27,574 bases of DNA from JAVBJN01 sp031546985. Lineage in GTDB: Bacteria > Bacteroidota > Bacteroidia > Chitinophagales > Chitinophagaceae. The notes under the pieces are model-generated. The model saw nothing but the letters and a program-made list of their open reading frames with translations, made no database searches and was not told where the DNA came from. The position numbers were made by a program, and so were the translations under genes. Positions 16,460 to 24,846 of this stretch are shown in pieces (position 1 is the first letter of the stretch; each line of letters starts with the position of its first letter). The DNA is taken from assembly GCA_031546985.1 (NCBI GenBank), contig JAVBJN010000021.1, positions 1-27,574 on the forward strand, in the 5' to 3' direction.

Positions 16460-16480
16460 GTCAGAAGTCAGAAGTGAGAG
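16460..16480. repeat. degenerate heptamer repeat next to palindromic element B
   Basis: GTCAGAA, GTCAGAA and GTGAGAG are three contiguous 7-mers directly abutting the palindromic element at 16481. On the other side of that element is another short heptamer run (GTGAATG GTGAATC, 16532-16545), the complement of the CATTCAC-type heptamers seen beside copy A. Confidence 0.6.
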
Positions 16481-16526
16481 GTGGCCTTCGACAGAGCCTG
16501 TCCCGCCTATGCAGGGCTCAGGCACC
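16481..16526. repeat. palindromic intergenic element, copy B (inverted relative to A)
   Basis: The reverse complement of this segment matches 2791-2835 closely: GGTGCCTGAGCC, GGCGGGACAGGC and CTGTCGAAGGCCAC in the same order. It keeps the outer GCCTG/CAGGC arms and a slightly imperfect inner CCCGC/GCAGGG pair. It lies between the convergent queG and EcsC genes and is flanked by heptamer repeats. Confidence 0.75.
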
Positions 16527-16608
16527 AATTGGGTGAATGGTGAATCGGCGCGAGGGCTTTACACAGTTCGTAGCACAATACTAACAACTTGAGACTCCCT
16601 GTTAACTA

Positions 16609-17334
16609 CTAATAATCGGCCTTTAGCCAGCGCATACGGTAGGCATTCATAGCGGTTACACCCAACTGTTCCGTTAATTTATGGTTTACATATGCGCCTA
16701 CTACCGCGCCAATGCCTGGCACGAGTTGCAATAGCTTGGCCAGATCTATATAATCGCGGTATTCCTGCTGAAAGTGCAGCCAGTCGAACTGGTTAATGTC
16801 TTCGGGCAGGGTTTGGCTGTATTGCTCCCAATGCGCCAGTTGCAGGTATACCTGGTTGCGGTGCTCCTGGCTCGAAAAACAGAGCTGAAAAATATGCAGC
16901 AGGTAAATGCGCTCCTTGTATTCGCCAGCATCATAGCCATACAACGCGGCAATTTCGAACAGCATTTTCATTTTAAGTGTAAGCCAGATGGGAAAATCGG
17001 CCAGGCCCAGCAGAATGCCGCCCGCACCGGTTACAGCTCCTTCTATGGTAGCGGTATTGCGGTAAAAATCGATCCGCTCCCGCACCTTCCGTTCGCGCTC
17101 GTCCAGCAGCTCTTTTTGCAGCGGTTTGGCCGTAGTATATTCTGCGCCTACCAGCACCCCACGAATCATTTGTTTAATGGCGGTGGTAAACACATTGTGC
17201 ACCTTATCGGGAATCATATTATTGACCTTGCGCTGGAAAAACTTAGATGTTTTGTTCCAGATCGAAGGCTTGCGCTTCATTTTGCGCTGCCATTCGCGGA
17301 GTTCGATACGTATATTCTGCTCATAATAGGCCAT
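16609..17334 (-). CDS. EcsC family protein
   Basis: This is a 241-residue protein with the EcsC domain (PF12787 type): AEYTTAKPLQKELLDERE, then VTGAGGILLGLADFPIWLTLKMKMLFEIAALYGYD, and a C-terminal glycine-rich hydrophobic segment (LVPGIGAVVGAYVNHKL). Two hydrophobic stretches (~100-135 and ~205-225) suggest membrane association without a signal peptide. The family is named after an ABC-transporter-associated gene of Bacillus, but its biochemical function is not established. It is monocistronic, convergent with queG across the repeat-bearing gap, and head-to-head with the PKD lipoprotein gene. The 210-bp upstream gap holds no feature beyond a possible -7 box for the neighbouring plus-strand gene. 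Confidence 0.85.
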   Translation of the reverse strand: MAYYEQNIRIELREWQRKMKRKPSIWNKTSKFFQRKVNNMIPDKVHNVFTTAIKQMIRGVLVGAEYTTAKPLQKELLDERERKVRERIDFYRNTATIEGAVTGAGGILLGLADFPIWLTLKMKMLFEIAALYGYDAGEYKERIYLLHIFQLCFSSQEHRNQVYLQLAHWEQYSQTLPEDINQFDWLHFQQEYRDYIDLAKLLQLVPGIGAVVGAYVNHKLTEQLGVTAMNAYRMRWLKADY

Positions 17335-17543
17335 AGGTGGTTACTTGTAGTATAATATACGCAAAAATCGGGCAGGAATGGAAAAGCAGACCGGTTACCA
17401 GCTTGTAAACATAACCATGTTCTAACTTGACAATGCAGGAGAAAAGCAGCATCATATCGGGTCATCCATCATCGGTTTTGGTCTATCTATACAGCACCTA
17501 TGCAAATTCATACAATATCAGCAACAAGAAACCGGTAGAAAAA

Positions 17544-17551
17544 TAGATTTG
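17544..17551 (+). promoter_or_regulatory. possible -7 box of the PKD lipoprotein gene
   Basis: TAGATTTG matches TAnnTTTG, 54 bp upstream of the chosen ATG at 17606. A -33 TTG is not obvious, so the call is tentative. Confidence 0.35.
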
Positions 17552-17605
17552 CGCAATATTCTGAACAATAGCGGAATACTTTTTCTCACAAATTTTGTAA
17601 AAGAG

Positions 17606-19036
17606 ATGACAAAAATCCCCCAAAGGCTGGCAGTAGTAATTTTATGCCTGACTACTTTTTACGCTTGTAAAAAGGAACCAAACTACCAGGGCGCAGGGAG
17701 CCCAAAGGCCGGAATAAAAAAAATAATGAGCTTGACCGGTGTTACACCTCCGAGCCTCCCTACATTAGAAAACGGGATACTGGCCTTTAAAAGCCCACAG
17801 CATTTTGAAGCGTATATAACCTTCCTGGATGCCGTTACCGACCCACAAAACTATGATAGCACACGTGTTGACGATAACGGAGATACATTAGAATTTGATA
17901 GAGATGAAATATTGGGCACGATTGAGGCTGATCTTGGGTTTACCTCCATCAGGAAAATCACGCATGATAACTTCATGCAGTTAAACAAAATTGGATGGGA
18001 TAAGTTAGAAGACATTCCGGAAGAGCATTTTATACAGGATGCGGCGATAAAATCGACCCTTAATAAGGATCTTATTGTCAGAATAGGTGATAATTATGTG
18101 CGTTGTATCAACAAAACCCTTAGCGTACGGGTAGACGCATCCCAGGCAAGATTGTTTGATGCCTTTTCTAAACTACCCGAAACCGCTACTCTGAACGATG
18201 TTTTCCTGATAGACCCGGTACAACAGTACAGTACCGTTTTTGACCTGGCAGGTTCAGGAAATGTATCAGTCTTTGGTAAAAAAGGGAATACCCTCGGATA
18301 TGGCAACTTAGGCATTTTCCATCTCAAACACGATGCCCCTGACTGCAACTATCCCAGAAAAATAGTTTTTAGTTACCTGGACCTTTGGCAGGTAGCATGG
18401 GGAGGATTAGAAGCTAGCTTTGATGTTGACTTCGGCGATGGCTCACCACACCAATCGTTTACCTCCCACTACACACAACCAGGCTATACCTATGCCTATA
18501 TTCCTAATTTCACGCACACCTACGCTCAAGGGGGAAATTATGTGGTAAAAATACACGCCGTAGCCAATGCAGTAGGCCCAGGCGCTAACGCTACTACAGC
18601 AAATCTGGATTATCCGATTACCGTTTTAGATAATAATTGTAAAATAGCTTACAAAAATACCGAACGCGAGTTCCATTCAGTTCCCGACGGGAGCCGCGCA
18701 TGGTCGGGACAAATTTTTGTAACCTATGAGACGCCCTGGTTCTTTTGGGATAAAATGCGCGTTCATGCAAGTACAGCCTCATGGTTGCGTGACGGCAACA
18801 AATGGAAAGCATCTAAATCCGAAATTTGGCACCAGTTGCATACCGATCGTCGTGATGAAAATAATTGCAATGTATTAGGACAGGTAGATGGTGATGGATG
18901 GTCGAGCAGTTCAAAAGAGATATCTACGCATCGGACAGACGACCCTTATGCATGGAATAAAATAAGTACCCAACATGGTATCAAATATCATAACGCATGG
19001 TATTATTTCAGCAAATCTTTATCTATTTGCGATTAA
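17606..19036 (+). CDS. PKD-domain lipoprotein of unknown function
   Basis: Translation from the ATG at 17606 gives 476 residues starting with MTKIPQRLAVVILCLTTFYACKKEPN: a basic n-region, a hydrophobic core and a lipobox ending at Cys. An upstream in-frame TTG would add 19 residues before the signal and is less likely. The central part (~90-230) is not recognised. At ~270-340 there is a PKD-like domain: FDVDFGDGSPHQ and FTHTYAQGGNYVVKIHAVA carry the FGDG and THTY signatures. The C-terminal ~120 residues are rich in Trp and charged residues (SWLRDGNKWKASKSEIWHQL) and look like an uncharacterised beta domain. It is presumably anchored in the outer membrane. It is monocistronic and ends 65 bp before a strong terminator. 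Confidence 0.8.
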   Translation: MTKIPQRLAVVILCLTTFYACKKEPNYQGAGSPKAGIKKIMSLTGVTPPSLPTLENGILAFKSPQHFEAYITFLDAVTDPQNYDSTRVDDNGDTLEFDRDEILGTIEADLGFTSIRKITHDNFMQLNKIGWDKLEDIPEEHFIQDAAIKSTLNKDLIVRIGDNYVRCINKTLSVRVDASQARLFDAFSKLPETATLNDVFLIDPVQQYSTVFDLAGSGNVSVFGKKGNTLGYGNLGIFHLKHDAPDCNYPRKIVFSYLDLWQVAWGGLEASFDVDFGDGSPHQSFTSHYTQPGYTYAYIPNFTHTYAQGGNYVVKIHAVANAVGPGANATTANLDYPITVLDNNCKIAYKNTEREFHSVPDGSRAWSGQIFVTYETPWFFWDKMRVHASTASWLRDGNKWKASKSEIWHQLHTDRRDENNCNVLGQVDGDGWSSSSKEISTHRTDDPYAWNKISTQHGIKYHNAWYYFSKSLSICD

Positions 19037-19100
19037 TCGTGTTTACTGGCGCAAAAGCGAATGCGCTACTTCATAGCATGTAGCCTGGCGCAGCACCTGA

Positions 19101-19140
19101 GCTTGGACATTCAAATCAATTTGAATGTCCAAGCTTTTTT
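19101..19140 (+). terminator. Rho-independent terminator of the PKD lipoprotein gene
   Basis: GCTTGGACATTCAAA (19101-19115) and TTTGAATGTCCAAGC (19120-19134) form a perfect 15-bp stem with loop TCAA, followed by six T. It lies 65 bp after the stop codon at 19036. Confidence 0.92.
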
Positions 19141-19510
19141 ATGACCCCAGGCTGTAATAAACAGGATGAACCAAAGGCCATCAGAAGCTGGTAATCATAT
19201 GGTAGCTTTTCTCCGGTCTGTACCAGACTATTTTGCTCCCTTGTACCGCTCCCGGCGCAATCCTTAGAACGGGCTCACATGGCTTGTTTCGGCATTCAGC
19301 CCGGTATCTATAATTATGGCATTAAATCAGTGCCGGGTGCAGCAAAGCCTACATCCAAACCCGCCCACCCATTGGGAGCAAATGCTTGTCAATAACCAAC
19401 GCTCCTCATGAGCTGCGGCAGTCTTCCTCCTTCAGATGCAAGCATGGCAATGCCTTTTGCGCTCTTCCTGCACCACTACTAATCCGAGCCTGTAGTCTCT
19501 ATTGATGTAA
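19141..19510. other. 370-bp gap without a recognised gene
   Basis: The stretch lies between two terminators, downstream of both flanking genes. I see no ORF of useful length, no tRNA and no repeat shared with the other gaps. It could be decayed coding sequence, but nothing is recognisable. Confidence 0.5.
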
Positions 19511-19512
19511 TA

Positions 19513-19539
19513 AAAATGCCGGCTATAAGCCGGCATTTT
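19513..19539 (-). terminator. Rho-independent terminator of the T9SS cargo gene (possibly bidirectional)
   Basis: AAAATGCCGGCT (19513-19524) and AGCCGGCATTTT (19528-19539) form a perfect 12-bp stem with loop ATA. On the minus strand it is followed by a T-rich tract (ATTTTTATTA). It lies 24 bp past the stop at 19563. Confidence 0.88.
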
Positions 19540-19562
19540 CTATTTAACAAAGCATGATGTTA

Positions 19563-21584
19563 TTATCGGATGAGGAGCACGTTACCCTGCTTTTTAAAGC
19601 GGATACCGTTGTTACATACCCCATCTACAATCCACACATAGTTGCCCATGGGTTGTGGTGCACCTTTAAAGGTACCATCCCAATAAGTCTCTGGTGTAGT
19701 GGTGCTGAAAACTTCCTGCCCCCAACGGTCGTAGATTTTGAGGTAGTTCAGTTTGGTTACGTTGTAGTTCATCAAACCAAATGTAGATACTTTCACTTCT
19801 TTGCTTTCTGGGCTAAAGGCGTTAGGCAGGTACAGGTCGGAGCAATCTACGTTTACACGCACAGTATCGGTATTCTTACAACCATCTTCGTTGGTGGCAG
19901 TCAGGTAATAGGTAATGCTGCGTTTAGGCTCGCATTTAGGTGTAAGAATGGTATCGTTGTCGATATAGTTTTTAGGATTCCACTCAAAGGTGATACCAGG
20001 GCCTTGTTCGCTGCGGGTACCATCGAGGTAGAAATAAGAACCATCGGCAATTACTTTATCCGGACCGGCATCGGCGCGCACTTTGCTTACCACCACAGTA
20101 ATGGTACTGTCTATGATACAACCATTATCAAAAATAACAGTAGCAGTATAACCGGTGGTTACCTCGGGCCATATTTTGGTACGGAAAGCCAGTGTATCCT
20201 GGATATTGTAGTTAGGCGACCATTGGTAGTGAATAGCACTGGCAGCGAGGAAACGCAGCTGAATGGTATCGCCCTGGCACATCAGGGTATCTGGCAGGCA
20301 GGAAAACTCTGGTTTAGGCAGCACCACAATTGGTTTGCAATATACAGCCGCATTGGGCAGACCATCGTTTTCGCTCAGGAAAATATTGTAAACACCTGCT
20401 GCATCATATTTGTATACTTCAGGGTATTGCTGGGTGGTAGACTGAATGCTGGAGTTGGTGCAGTTGGCAAACTTCAGTTGGGTAAAGGTGTTGTTGCCAT
20501 TTACCACAGTAGTGTATACTGCATCGTTGTCGCGAATGAAAGTAGAAATAGCTAAAGGACCGGCAATACTACCCAGGTTGCCCAGGTCGGTAGAAGCAAA
20601 CGGATCTTTCAGCGTACCACTAAACGTAAGACGGGTGGTTGTACTGTTCAGCGCGTTTACGATAAGAGCGTATGTTTTGCCGCAATCTTTAATAAAAGTG
20701 ATATCGGCAGGTGAGTTCAGGTTTTGGTTGCCCAGGTTGGTCGCAGCCAGCGTGGTGTTGCTGAAACCGGTACCAAAGTCTATACGAACAAGGGAATTGT
20801 TGCCCTGGTTACAAACAAACAGGAAGCTTTCGCCGTTTTCCTGCATGGCTGCAAAACCGGTTCCGTTGTTGATCATATTGCCAGGGTTGCCCAGAGAGGC
20901 ACCGGTAGGCGAGGTTTGCAGGTTAGCACCAAAATCGAAACGGAAGATGCTGTTGTCGTCACCATTTAAAGTGAGGGCATACCATTGTCCGTTTTCATTA
21001 AATACATGCAGATCGTGCGGACGGCCCAAACCAGGCATGGTGCCAAAGTTTACAGCCATAGGCAGGTTATTGGCAATATTGGTACCGAGGTCTACACGGC
21101 AAAGTGTAGAGTTGGAAGTGCTGGTGCCACCAATGATGAATAGTTTCCACTCCGTACCGTCGGTAACGAGGTGCAGGCCCGAAGCATCTGCCGGGAAAGC
21201 ATTGGCCAGGTTGCCCAGGTTGGTAAACGTAGGTACGTTGTTGAGTGAATTACCGAAATCTACGCGGGTTAATCCACCACCATTTTTATCAATTACAAAT
21301 CCATAATAATTCAGACCTGCTTTTACCACCTGCATTCCGCTGGCATCTACAGTGCCATAAGGATTGTTTAAAAAGGTGGCCGTGGGAACCTTGCTGATAT
21401 CGCCGGAACAGAAGTTCCAATAGTAAGAAGAAGCTGTCGTAACATTGCTGATCTTCACCTTCTGCCCTACACACACGGTATCCGGAACCTCGAATAAACT
21501 TTGCGCCTGCGCTTCCTGATGAAAGCCAAGCGATGTACAAAGTGCAGTAAATACAGAAAGGATGCGTGTATTAATTTTATTCAT
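19563..21584 (-). CDS. T9SS type B sorting-domain protein with propeller-like repeats
   Basis: This is a 673-residue protein. A signal peptide (MNKINTRILSVFTALCTSLG...AQA, cleavage near 28) is followed by a PKD-like segment with VCVGQKVKISN and SSYYWNFCSGD. Residues ~105-385 hold about five imperfect repeats of 50-60 residues containing (V/R)xDFGxxxxxxP and LGN(L/P) with YALIVNxxN/FVCNQGNN strands, typical of an NHL- or six-bladed-propeller-like array. A further PKD/Ig-like region follows (YQWSPNYNIQDTLAF, DAGPDKVIADG). The last ~85 residues are the gliding-motility-associated C-terminal domain: YLPNAFSPESKEV, LKIYDRWGQEVF, YWDGTFKGAPQPMGNYVW. It is known as a type B signal for export through the type IX secretion system, with delivery to the surface or outside. 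The ligand is unknown. It is monocistronic with its own terminator. Confidence 0.92.
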   Translation of the reverse strand: MNKINTRILSVFTALCTSLGFHQEAQAQSLFEVPDTVCVGQKVKISNVTTASSYYWNFCSGDISKVPTATFLNNPYGTVDASGMQVVKAGLNYYGFVIDKNGGGLTRVDFGNSLNNVPTFTNLGNLANAFPADASGLHLVTDGTEWKLFIIGGTSTSNSTLCRVDLGTNIANNLPMAVNFGTMPGLGRPHDLHVFNENGQWYALTLNGDDNSIFRFDFGANLQTSPTGASLGNPGNMINNGTGFAAMQENGESFLFVCNQGNNSLVRIDFGTGFSNTTLAATNLGNQNLNSPADITFIKDCGKTYALIVNALNSTTTRLTFSGTLKDPFASTDLGNLGSIAGPLAISTFIRDNDAVYTTVVNGNNTFTQLKFANCTNSSIQSTTQQYPEVYKYDAAGVYNIFLSENDGLPNAAVYCKPIVVLPKPEFSCLPDTLMCQGDTIQLRFLAASAIHYQWSPNYNIQDTLAFRTKIWPEVTTGYTATVIFDNGCIIDSTITVVVSKVRADAGPDKVIADGSYFYLDGTRSEQGPGITFEWNPKNYIDNDTILTPKCEPKRSITYYLTATNEDGCKNTDTVRVNVDCSDLYLPNAFSPESKEVKVSTFGLMNYNVTKLNYLKIYDRWGQEVFSTTTPETYWDGTFKGAPQPMGNYVWIVDGVCNNGIRFKKQGNVLLIR

Positions 21585-21661
21585 GAACCGATAGTGGTTT
21601 ATAGCTTCTGAATTATTTATCGCACTAATATAATTATAAGTTTCTGTTTTACAAATACAGG

Positions 21662-22933
21662 CTAATAATTATACTTCTCATTCCACAATGCTTTCAACTG
21701 TTCGCGCAGCTTGCTTTCATGCGCATTCTGCCCCGGGTCGTACAACTTTACACCGCTCAGCATCTCGGGCATAAACTCCTGGTTCACAAAATTATTTTCA
21801 AAAGAATGGGCGTATTGGTAATTCTTGCCGTAGTTCATTTGTTTCATGAGCTTGGTGGGCGCATTGCGCAAATGCAAAGGCACCGGCAGGTCTCCGGTTT
21901 GCTTTACCACCTCCAGGGCCTGGTTAATGGCCATGTATGAGGCATTGCTTTTGGCGCTGGAAGCCAGGTACGTAGTGGTTTGCGATAAAATAATGCGGCA
22001 CTCGGGGTAGCCCGTCATGGTTACGGCCTGGAAACAACTGGTAGCCAGCAGCAGCGCGTTGGGATTGGCATTGCCAATATCTTCGCTGGCCAGGATGAGC
22101 AAGCGGCGCGCGATAAACTTGGGATCTTCGCCCCCTTCTATCATACGGGCCAGCCAGTACACTGCCGCATTGGGATCGCTGCCGCGGATGGATTTAATAA
22201 AGGCCGAAATAATATCGTAATGCTGCTCGCCGTTTTTATCATACAACGCAATCTTTTGCTGCACCACTTTAAGCACCACTTCGTCGGTAATGATTACCGG
22301 CTCTCCGGGCGGAAAAGCCTGCACTACCAGCTCCAGCGTATTGAGCACTTTGCGTGCATCGCCACCGCTTAAGCGTATAAGCGCCGCTGTCTCCTGGAGC
22401 TGCACATTTTTCGATACCAGCCATTCATCTTCCTGCAACGCTTTTTGCAGCAGGCGCACCAGGTCTTCTTCGTCGTGCGATTTTAATACATATACCTGGC
22501 AGCGGCTGAGCAGCGGGGCTATTACCTCAAACGATGGATTTTCGGTAGTAGCGCCTATTAATATAATGGTACCGTTCTCTACCGCGCCGAGCAAGCTATC
22601 CTGCTGGGCTTTGTTAAAACGGTGTATTTCGTCTATAAACAAAATGGCTTTGCCGTTTTCGGTGGCCTGCTCCAGCACCGCACGCACATCTTTTACGCCG
22701 CTGGCAATAGCGCTGAGGCTAAAAAAGGGCATACCGGTTTGCTGTGCTATAATGCGTGCCAGCGTGGTTTTGCCCACACCCGGCGGGCCCCAGAAAATCA
22801 TAGAGCTAATGCTGCCTCTATCAAGCATAGAACGGATAAGGCTGCCCTCGGCTACGAGGTGCCCCTGCCCTATAAAATCTTCCAGCGTGTGTGGCCGCAT
22901 CCTTTCTGCCAATGGTGTTTGTCTTGCCTGCAT
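21662..22933 (-). CDS. rarA: replication-associated recombination protein A (RarA/MgsA AAA+ ATPase)
   Basis: This is a 423-residue protein of the RarA/Mgs1/WRNIP1 family, a clamp-loader-like AAA+ ATPase that acts at stalled replication forks. It shows PLAERMRPHTLEDFIGQGHL at the N-terminus, Walker A GPPGVGKT (~49-56), Walker B ILFIDEIHRFNKAQQD (~97 onward), sensor 1 IGATTENPSFEV, the arginine finger in LLSRCQ, and sensor 2 GDARKVLNTLE. The C-terminal tetramerisation domain carries SFIKSIRGSDPNAAVYWLARM and the GNANPNALLLA segment. Its length is close to that of other RarA proteins. The ATG at 22933 is preceded by a strong Shine-Dalgarno site, the only clear one in the window. It is divergent from the radical SAM gene. 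Confidence 0.96.
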   Translation of the reverse strand: MQARQTPLAERMRPHTLEDFIGQGHLVAEGSLIRSMLDRGSISSMIFWGPPGVGKTTLARIIAQQTGMPFFSLSAIASGVKDVRAVLEQATENGKAILFIDEIHRFNKAQQDSLLGAVENGTIILIGATTENPSFEVIAPLLSRCQVYVLKSHDEEDLVRLLQKALQEDEWLVSKNVQLQETAALIRLSGGDARKVLNTLELVVQAFPPGEPVIITDEVVLKVVQQKIALYDKNGEQHYDIISAFIKSIRGSDPNAAVYWLARMIEGGEDPKFIARRLLILASEDIGNANPNALLLATSCFQAVTMTGYPECRIILSQTTTYLASSAKSNASYMAINQALEVVKQTGDLPVPLHLRNAPTKLMKQMNYGKNYQYAHSFENNFVNQEFMPEMLSGVKLYDPGQNAHESKLREQLKALWNEKYNY

Positions 22934-22940
22934 GATTCTC

Positions 22941-22947
22941 TCTCCTT
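22941..22947 (-). promoter_or_regulatory. Shine-Dalgarno site of rarA
   Basis: The minus strand reads AAGGAGA followed by GAGAATC and the ATG, a 7-nt spacing. This supports the start at 22933 and stands out because the other genes here lack such sites. Confidence 0.7.
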
Positions 22948-23011
22948 GAATGGTTTACGAAAATACAATTTCTGCTCATTGCTTGTGCATTTTTACTAAT
23001 TTTATTAGCAT

Positions 23012-23019
23012 TATATTTG
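23012..23019 (+). promoter_or_regulatory. -7 box of the radical SAM gene
   Basis: TATATTTG matches TAnnTTTG, 20 bp upstream of the ATG at 23040, giving a leader of about 14 nt. The -33 element is not clear at the standard distance. Confidence 0.5.
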
Positions 23020-23039
23020 CTAAACAAATACGCAACACC

Positions 23040-24110
23040 ATGATTAACCAACCAGCGCAGGATTATAATAAAGGACGGGGCGCCCAATACAATACGGCCA
23101 ACAAGTTTCTGACCAACAGTTATGTGCAGGAGCATGCAGAGGGTATTGACGAATGGGAACGCGATGCGCCTAAAACCGAAATCCTTTACGACAACAGCAA
23201 AACCGTGGTAAACAAGGTGACCAGTGCCGATGTGGGTATGGAATACTCGCTTAACCCCTACCAGGGCTGTGAGCATGGCTGCATCTATTGTTACGCGCGC
23301 AACAGCCATGAATACTGGGGCCTGAGCGCCGGACAGGATTTTGAGAGCAAAATAGTGGTGAAGAAAAATGCGCCGGCGCTGCTGCGTAAACTGTTCGAAA
23401 GTGATAAATGGTCGCCCGCCCCTATTTCTCTTTCGGGTAATACAGATTGCTACCAGCCGCTGGAGCGGAAACTGGAGATTACACGAAAGATACTGGAGGT
23501 ATGCCTCGAATACCGCAACCCGGTGGGCATATTGAGCAAAAACGCATTGGTGCTGCGCGATATGGATCTGCTGCAGGAGCTGGCCAGCCGCAAGCTGGTT
23601 AAGTATTTTACCAGCATTACCTCTACCGACGAAAACCTGCGCCAGCAAATGGAGCCGCGCACGGCTACCTACAAACAAAGGTTCCGGGTACTGGAGCAGC
23701 TGAGCACGGCAGGTATACCTACCGGCATAATGAACGCTCCTATAGTACCCGGGCTCAACGACCAGCATATGCACGATGTGCTTAAACGCGCGGCTGAGCA
23801 TGGCGCTTTGTGGGCCGGCTATACCGTTGTTCGGTTAAATGGGGCAATAGGCCCGCTTTTCAAAGATTGGTTACATAAAACGTTTCCAGACAGGGCCGAC
23901 AAAGTGATTAACCTGATCAAAAGCTGTCACAATGGGCAAGTCAACGACAGTCGTACCGGAACCAGAATTAAGGGGGATGGGGATCTGGCTGAAATGATTA
24001 AACAACAATTCCGGTTGTATTGCCGTAAATACAAATTGAATGAAACAACTTTTGCTTACGATCTGACACAATTCAGAAGACAAAAGCCGGAGCAACTTTC
24101 GTTGTTTTAA
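23040..24110 (+). CDS. PA0069/Rv2578c family radical SAM protein
   Basis: This is a 356-residue protein. The radical SAM signature is CEHGCIYCYA, with Cys77, Cys81 and Cys84 spaced CxxxCxxC to bind a [4Fe-4S] cluster and S-adenosylmethionine. Family hallmarks are the N-terminal KGRGAQYN, the SLNPYQGCEHGC lead-in, ISLSGNTDCYQPLERKLEITR, LVKYFTSITSTDENLRQQMEPR and APIVPGLND. It is related to the spore photoproduct lyase/SplB-like group, but the substrate of this family is not established; DNA or RNA repair/modification is often suggested. The ATG at 23040 is preferred because an upstream extension would start before the -7 box and is not conserved in style. It is divergent from rarA, and the two genes share a 106-bp promoter region. 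Confidence 0.92.
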   Translation: MINQPAQDYNKGRGAQYNTANKFLTNSYVQEHAEGIDEWERDAPKTEILYDNSKTVVNKVTSADVGMEYSLNPYQGCEHGCIYCYARNSHEYWGLSAGQDFESKIVVKKNAPALLRKLFESDKWSPAPISLSGNTDCYQPLERKLEITRKILEVCLEYRNPVGILSKNALVLRDMDLLQELASRKLVKYFTSITSTDENLRQQMEPRTATYKQRFRVLEQLSTAGIPTGIMNAPIVPGLNDQHMHDVLKRAAEHGALWAGYTVVRLNGAIGPLFKDWLHKTFPDRADKVINLIKSCHNGQVNDSRTGTRIKGDGDLAEMIKQQFRLYCRKYKLNETTFAYDLTQFRRQKPEQLSLF

Positions 24111-24121
24111 ATGAAAACAGA

Positions 24122-24352
24122 TTAATTATATGCAACAGCCGGCATGAGCTGACGCACTACAGGATTGAGCGATTCGTAACCAGATACCACGATCTTTCGG
24201 CGCAGTTCCAGTTCTTTGAGCATTACAACAATAATTTTGGGGCACCAGTGAAAATGCTGCGAGAGCGTCATAACATCAATACCGGTGCTGTCTTCTTCGA
24301 AGGCCTGCGATAAAAAACCGATCAGCTCTTCTTCAAAAATTTTAGGATTCAT
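24122..24352 (-). CDS. small protein, possible winged-helix fold
   Basis: Translation from the ATG at 24352 gives 76 residues (MNPKIFEEELIGFLSQAFEE...). An in-frame ATG at 24379 would add nine residues with no advantage. The pattern is three helices, with a helix-turn-helix-like DVMTLSQHFHWCPKIIVVMLKELELRRKI, followed by IVVSGYE, which could be a beta wing. It has no signal peptide or membrane segment. It may be a small DNA-binding or protein-binding regulator, but I do not recognise the family. It is convergent with the radical SAM gene, 11 bp apart. There is no nearby partner gene on its strand, since the next upstream minus-strand gene (tsaD) is ~500 bp away and ends in a terminator. Confidence 0.6.
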   Translation of the reverse strand: MNPKIFEEELIGFLSQAFEEDSTGIDVMTLSQHFHWCPKIIVVMLKELELRRKIVVSGYESLNPVVRQLMPAVAYN

Positions 24353-24379
24353 ATATAATGGTGGTATGTTTAACCACAA

Positions 24380-24790
24380 GTTATGACCAAAACCCCGTGA
24401 AAAAAACCGTTAAAAAACGGTATTTTGAACAAAGCGCAAACGTTATATTGTTCCGTAGAACAAATTACAGATTTCTTGTTGTCATATCTTCGCGGCCACT
24501 CAGCCCATCATAACAATTCACATAATTTCACCTAAAATCTGTAAGTCACGTGGTATGATCCATGAATAACTATTAACCAGTCATTTAATTACATATCAAA
24601 ATTCATGCCCATAAATCACTTAATACTAAAACACTTTAGCAGATTATCAAAGCCAACACTTGATATGCCTTTTACATATCTCCGTTCCGCTACATAACTA
24701 CTGCGCTACGGTAACCAGGCCTAAGCAACAAACCGGCATTGCCGCCACACATAAGCATCGCCTCAAGTACTGGTTTTATTACAGTTAATA
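24380..24790. other. AT-rich gap of ~410 bp without a recognised gene
   Basis: No ORF of useful size is present. A short hairpin ACCGTT-AAAA-AACGGT lies at 24406-24421. On the plus strand CATATCTTCG near 24485 resembles a -7 box (TAnnTTCG variant) although no plus-strand gene follows, so an unannotated small RNA is possible but unsupported. Confidence 0.4.
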
Positions 24791-24794
24791 AAAA

Positions 24795-24817
24795 AAGCGC
24801 TTATGTTATAAGCGCTT
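24795..24817 (-). terminator. Rho-independent terminator of tsaD
   Basis: AAGCGCTTAT (24795-24804) and ATAAGCGCTT (24808-24817) form a perfect 10-bp stem with a 3-nt loop. On the minus strand it is followed by TTTTT and more T/A. It lies 30 bp past the tsaD stop codon. Confidence 0.9.
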
Positions 24818-24846
24818 ACAATATGTAAAGTTTGTAGTTTTTAGGA

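Noticed and set aside
11693..17334. Bacterial gasdermin operon
   Set aside because: The proteases suggest it, but no ~250-residue gasdermin-like pore protein is encoded beside them; the EcsC protein is separated by queG and shows EcsC motifs.
19554..20555. 333-codon plus-strand reading frame opposite the T9SS cargo gene
   Set aside because: It overlaps the conserved C-terminal sorting domain in antisense, spans the terminator region of that gene and has no start signal.
22821..23801. 326-codon minus-strand frame opposite the radical SAM gene
   Set aside because: It runs across the rarA promoter and the radical SAM signature in antisense and has no family resemblance.
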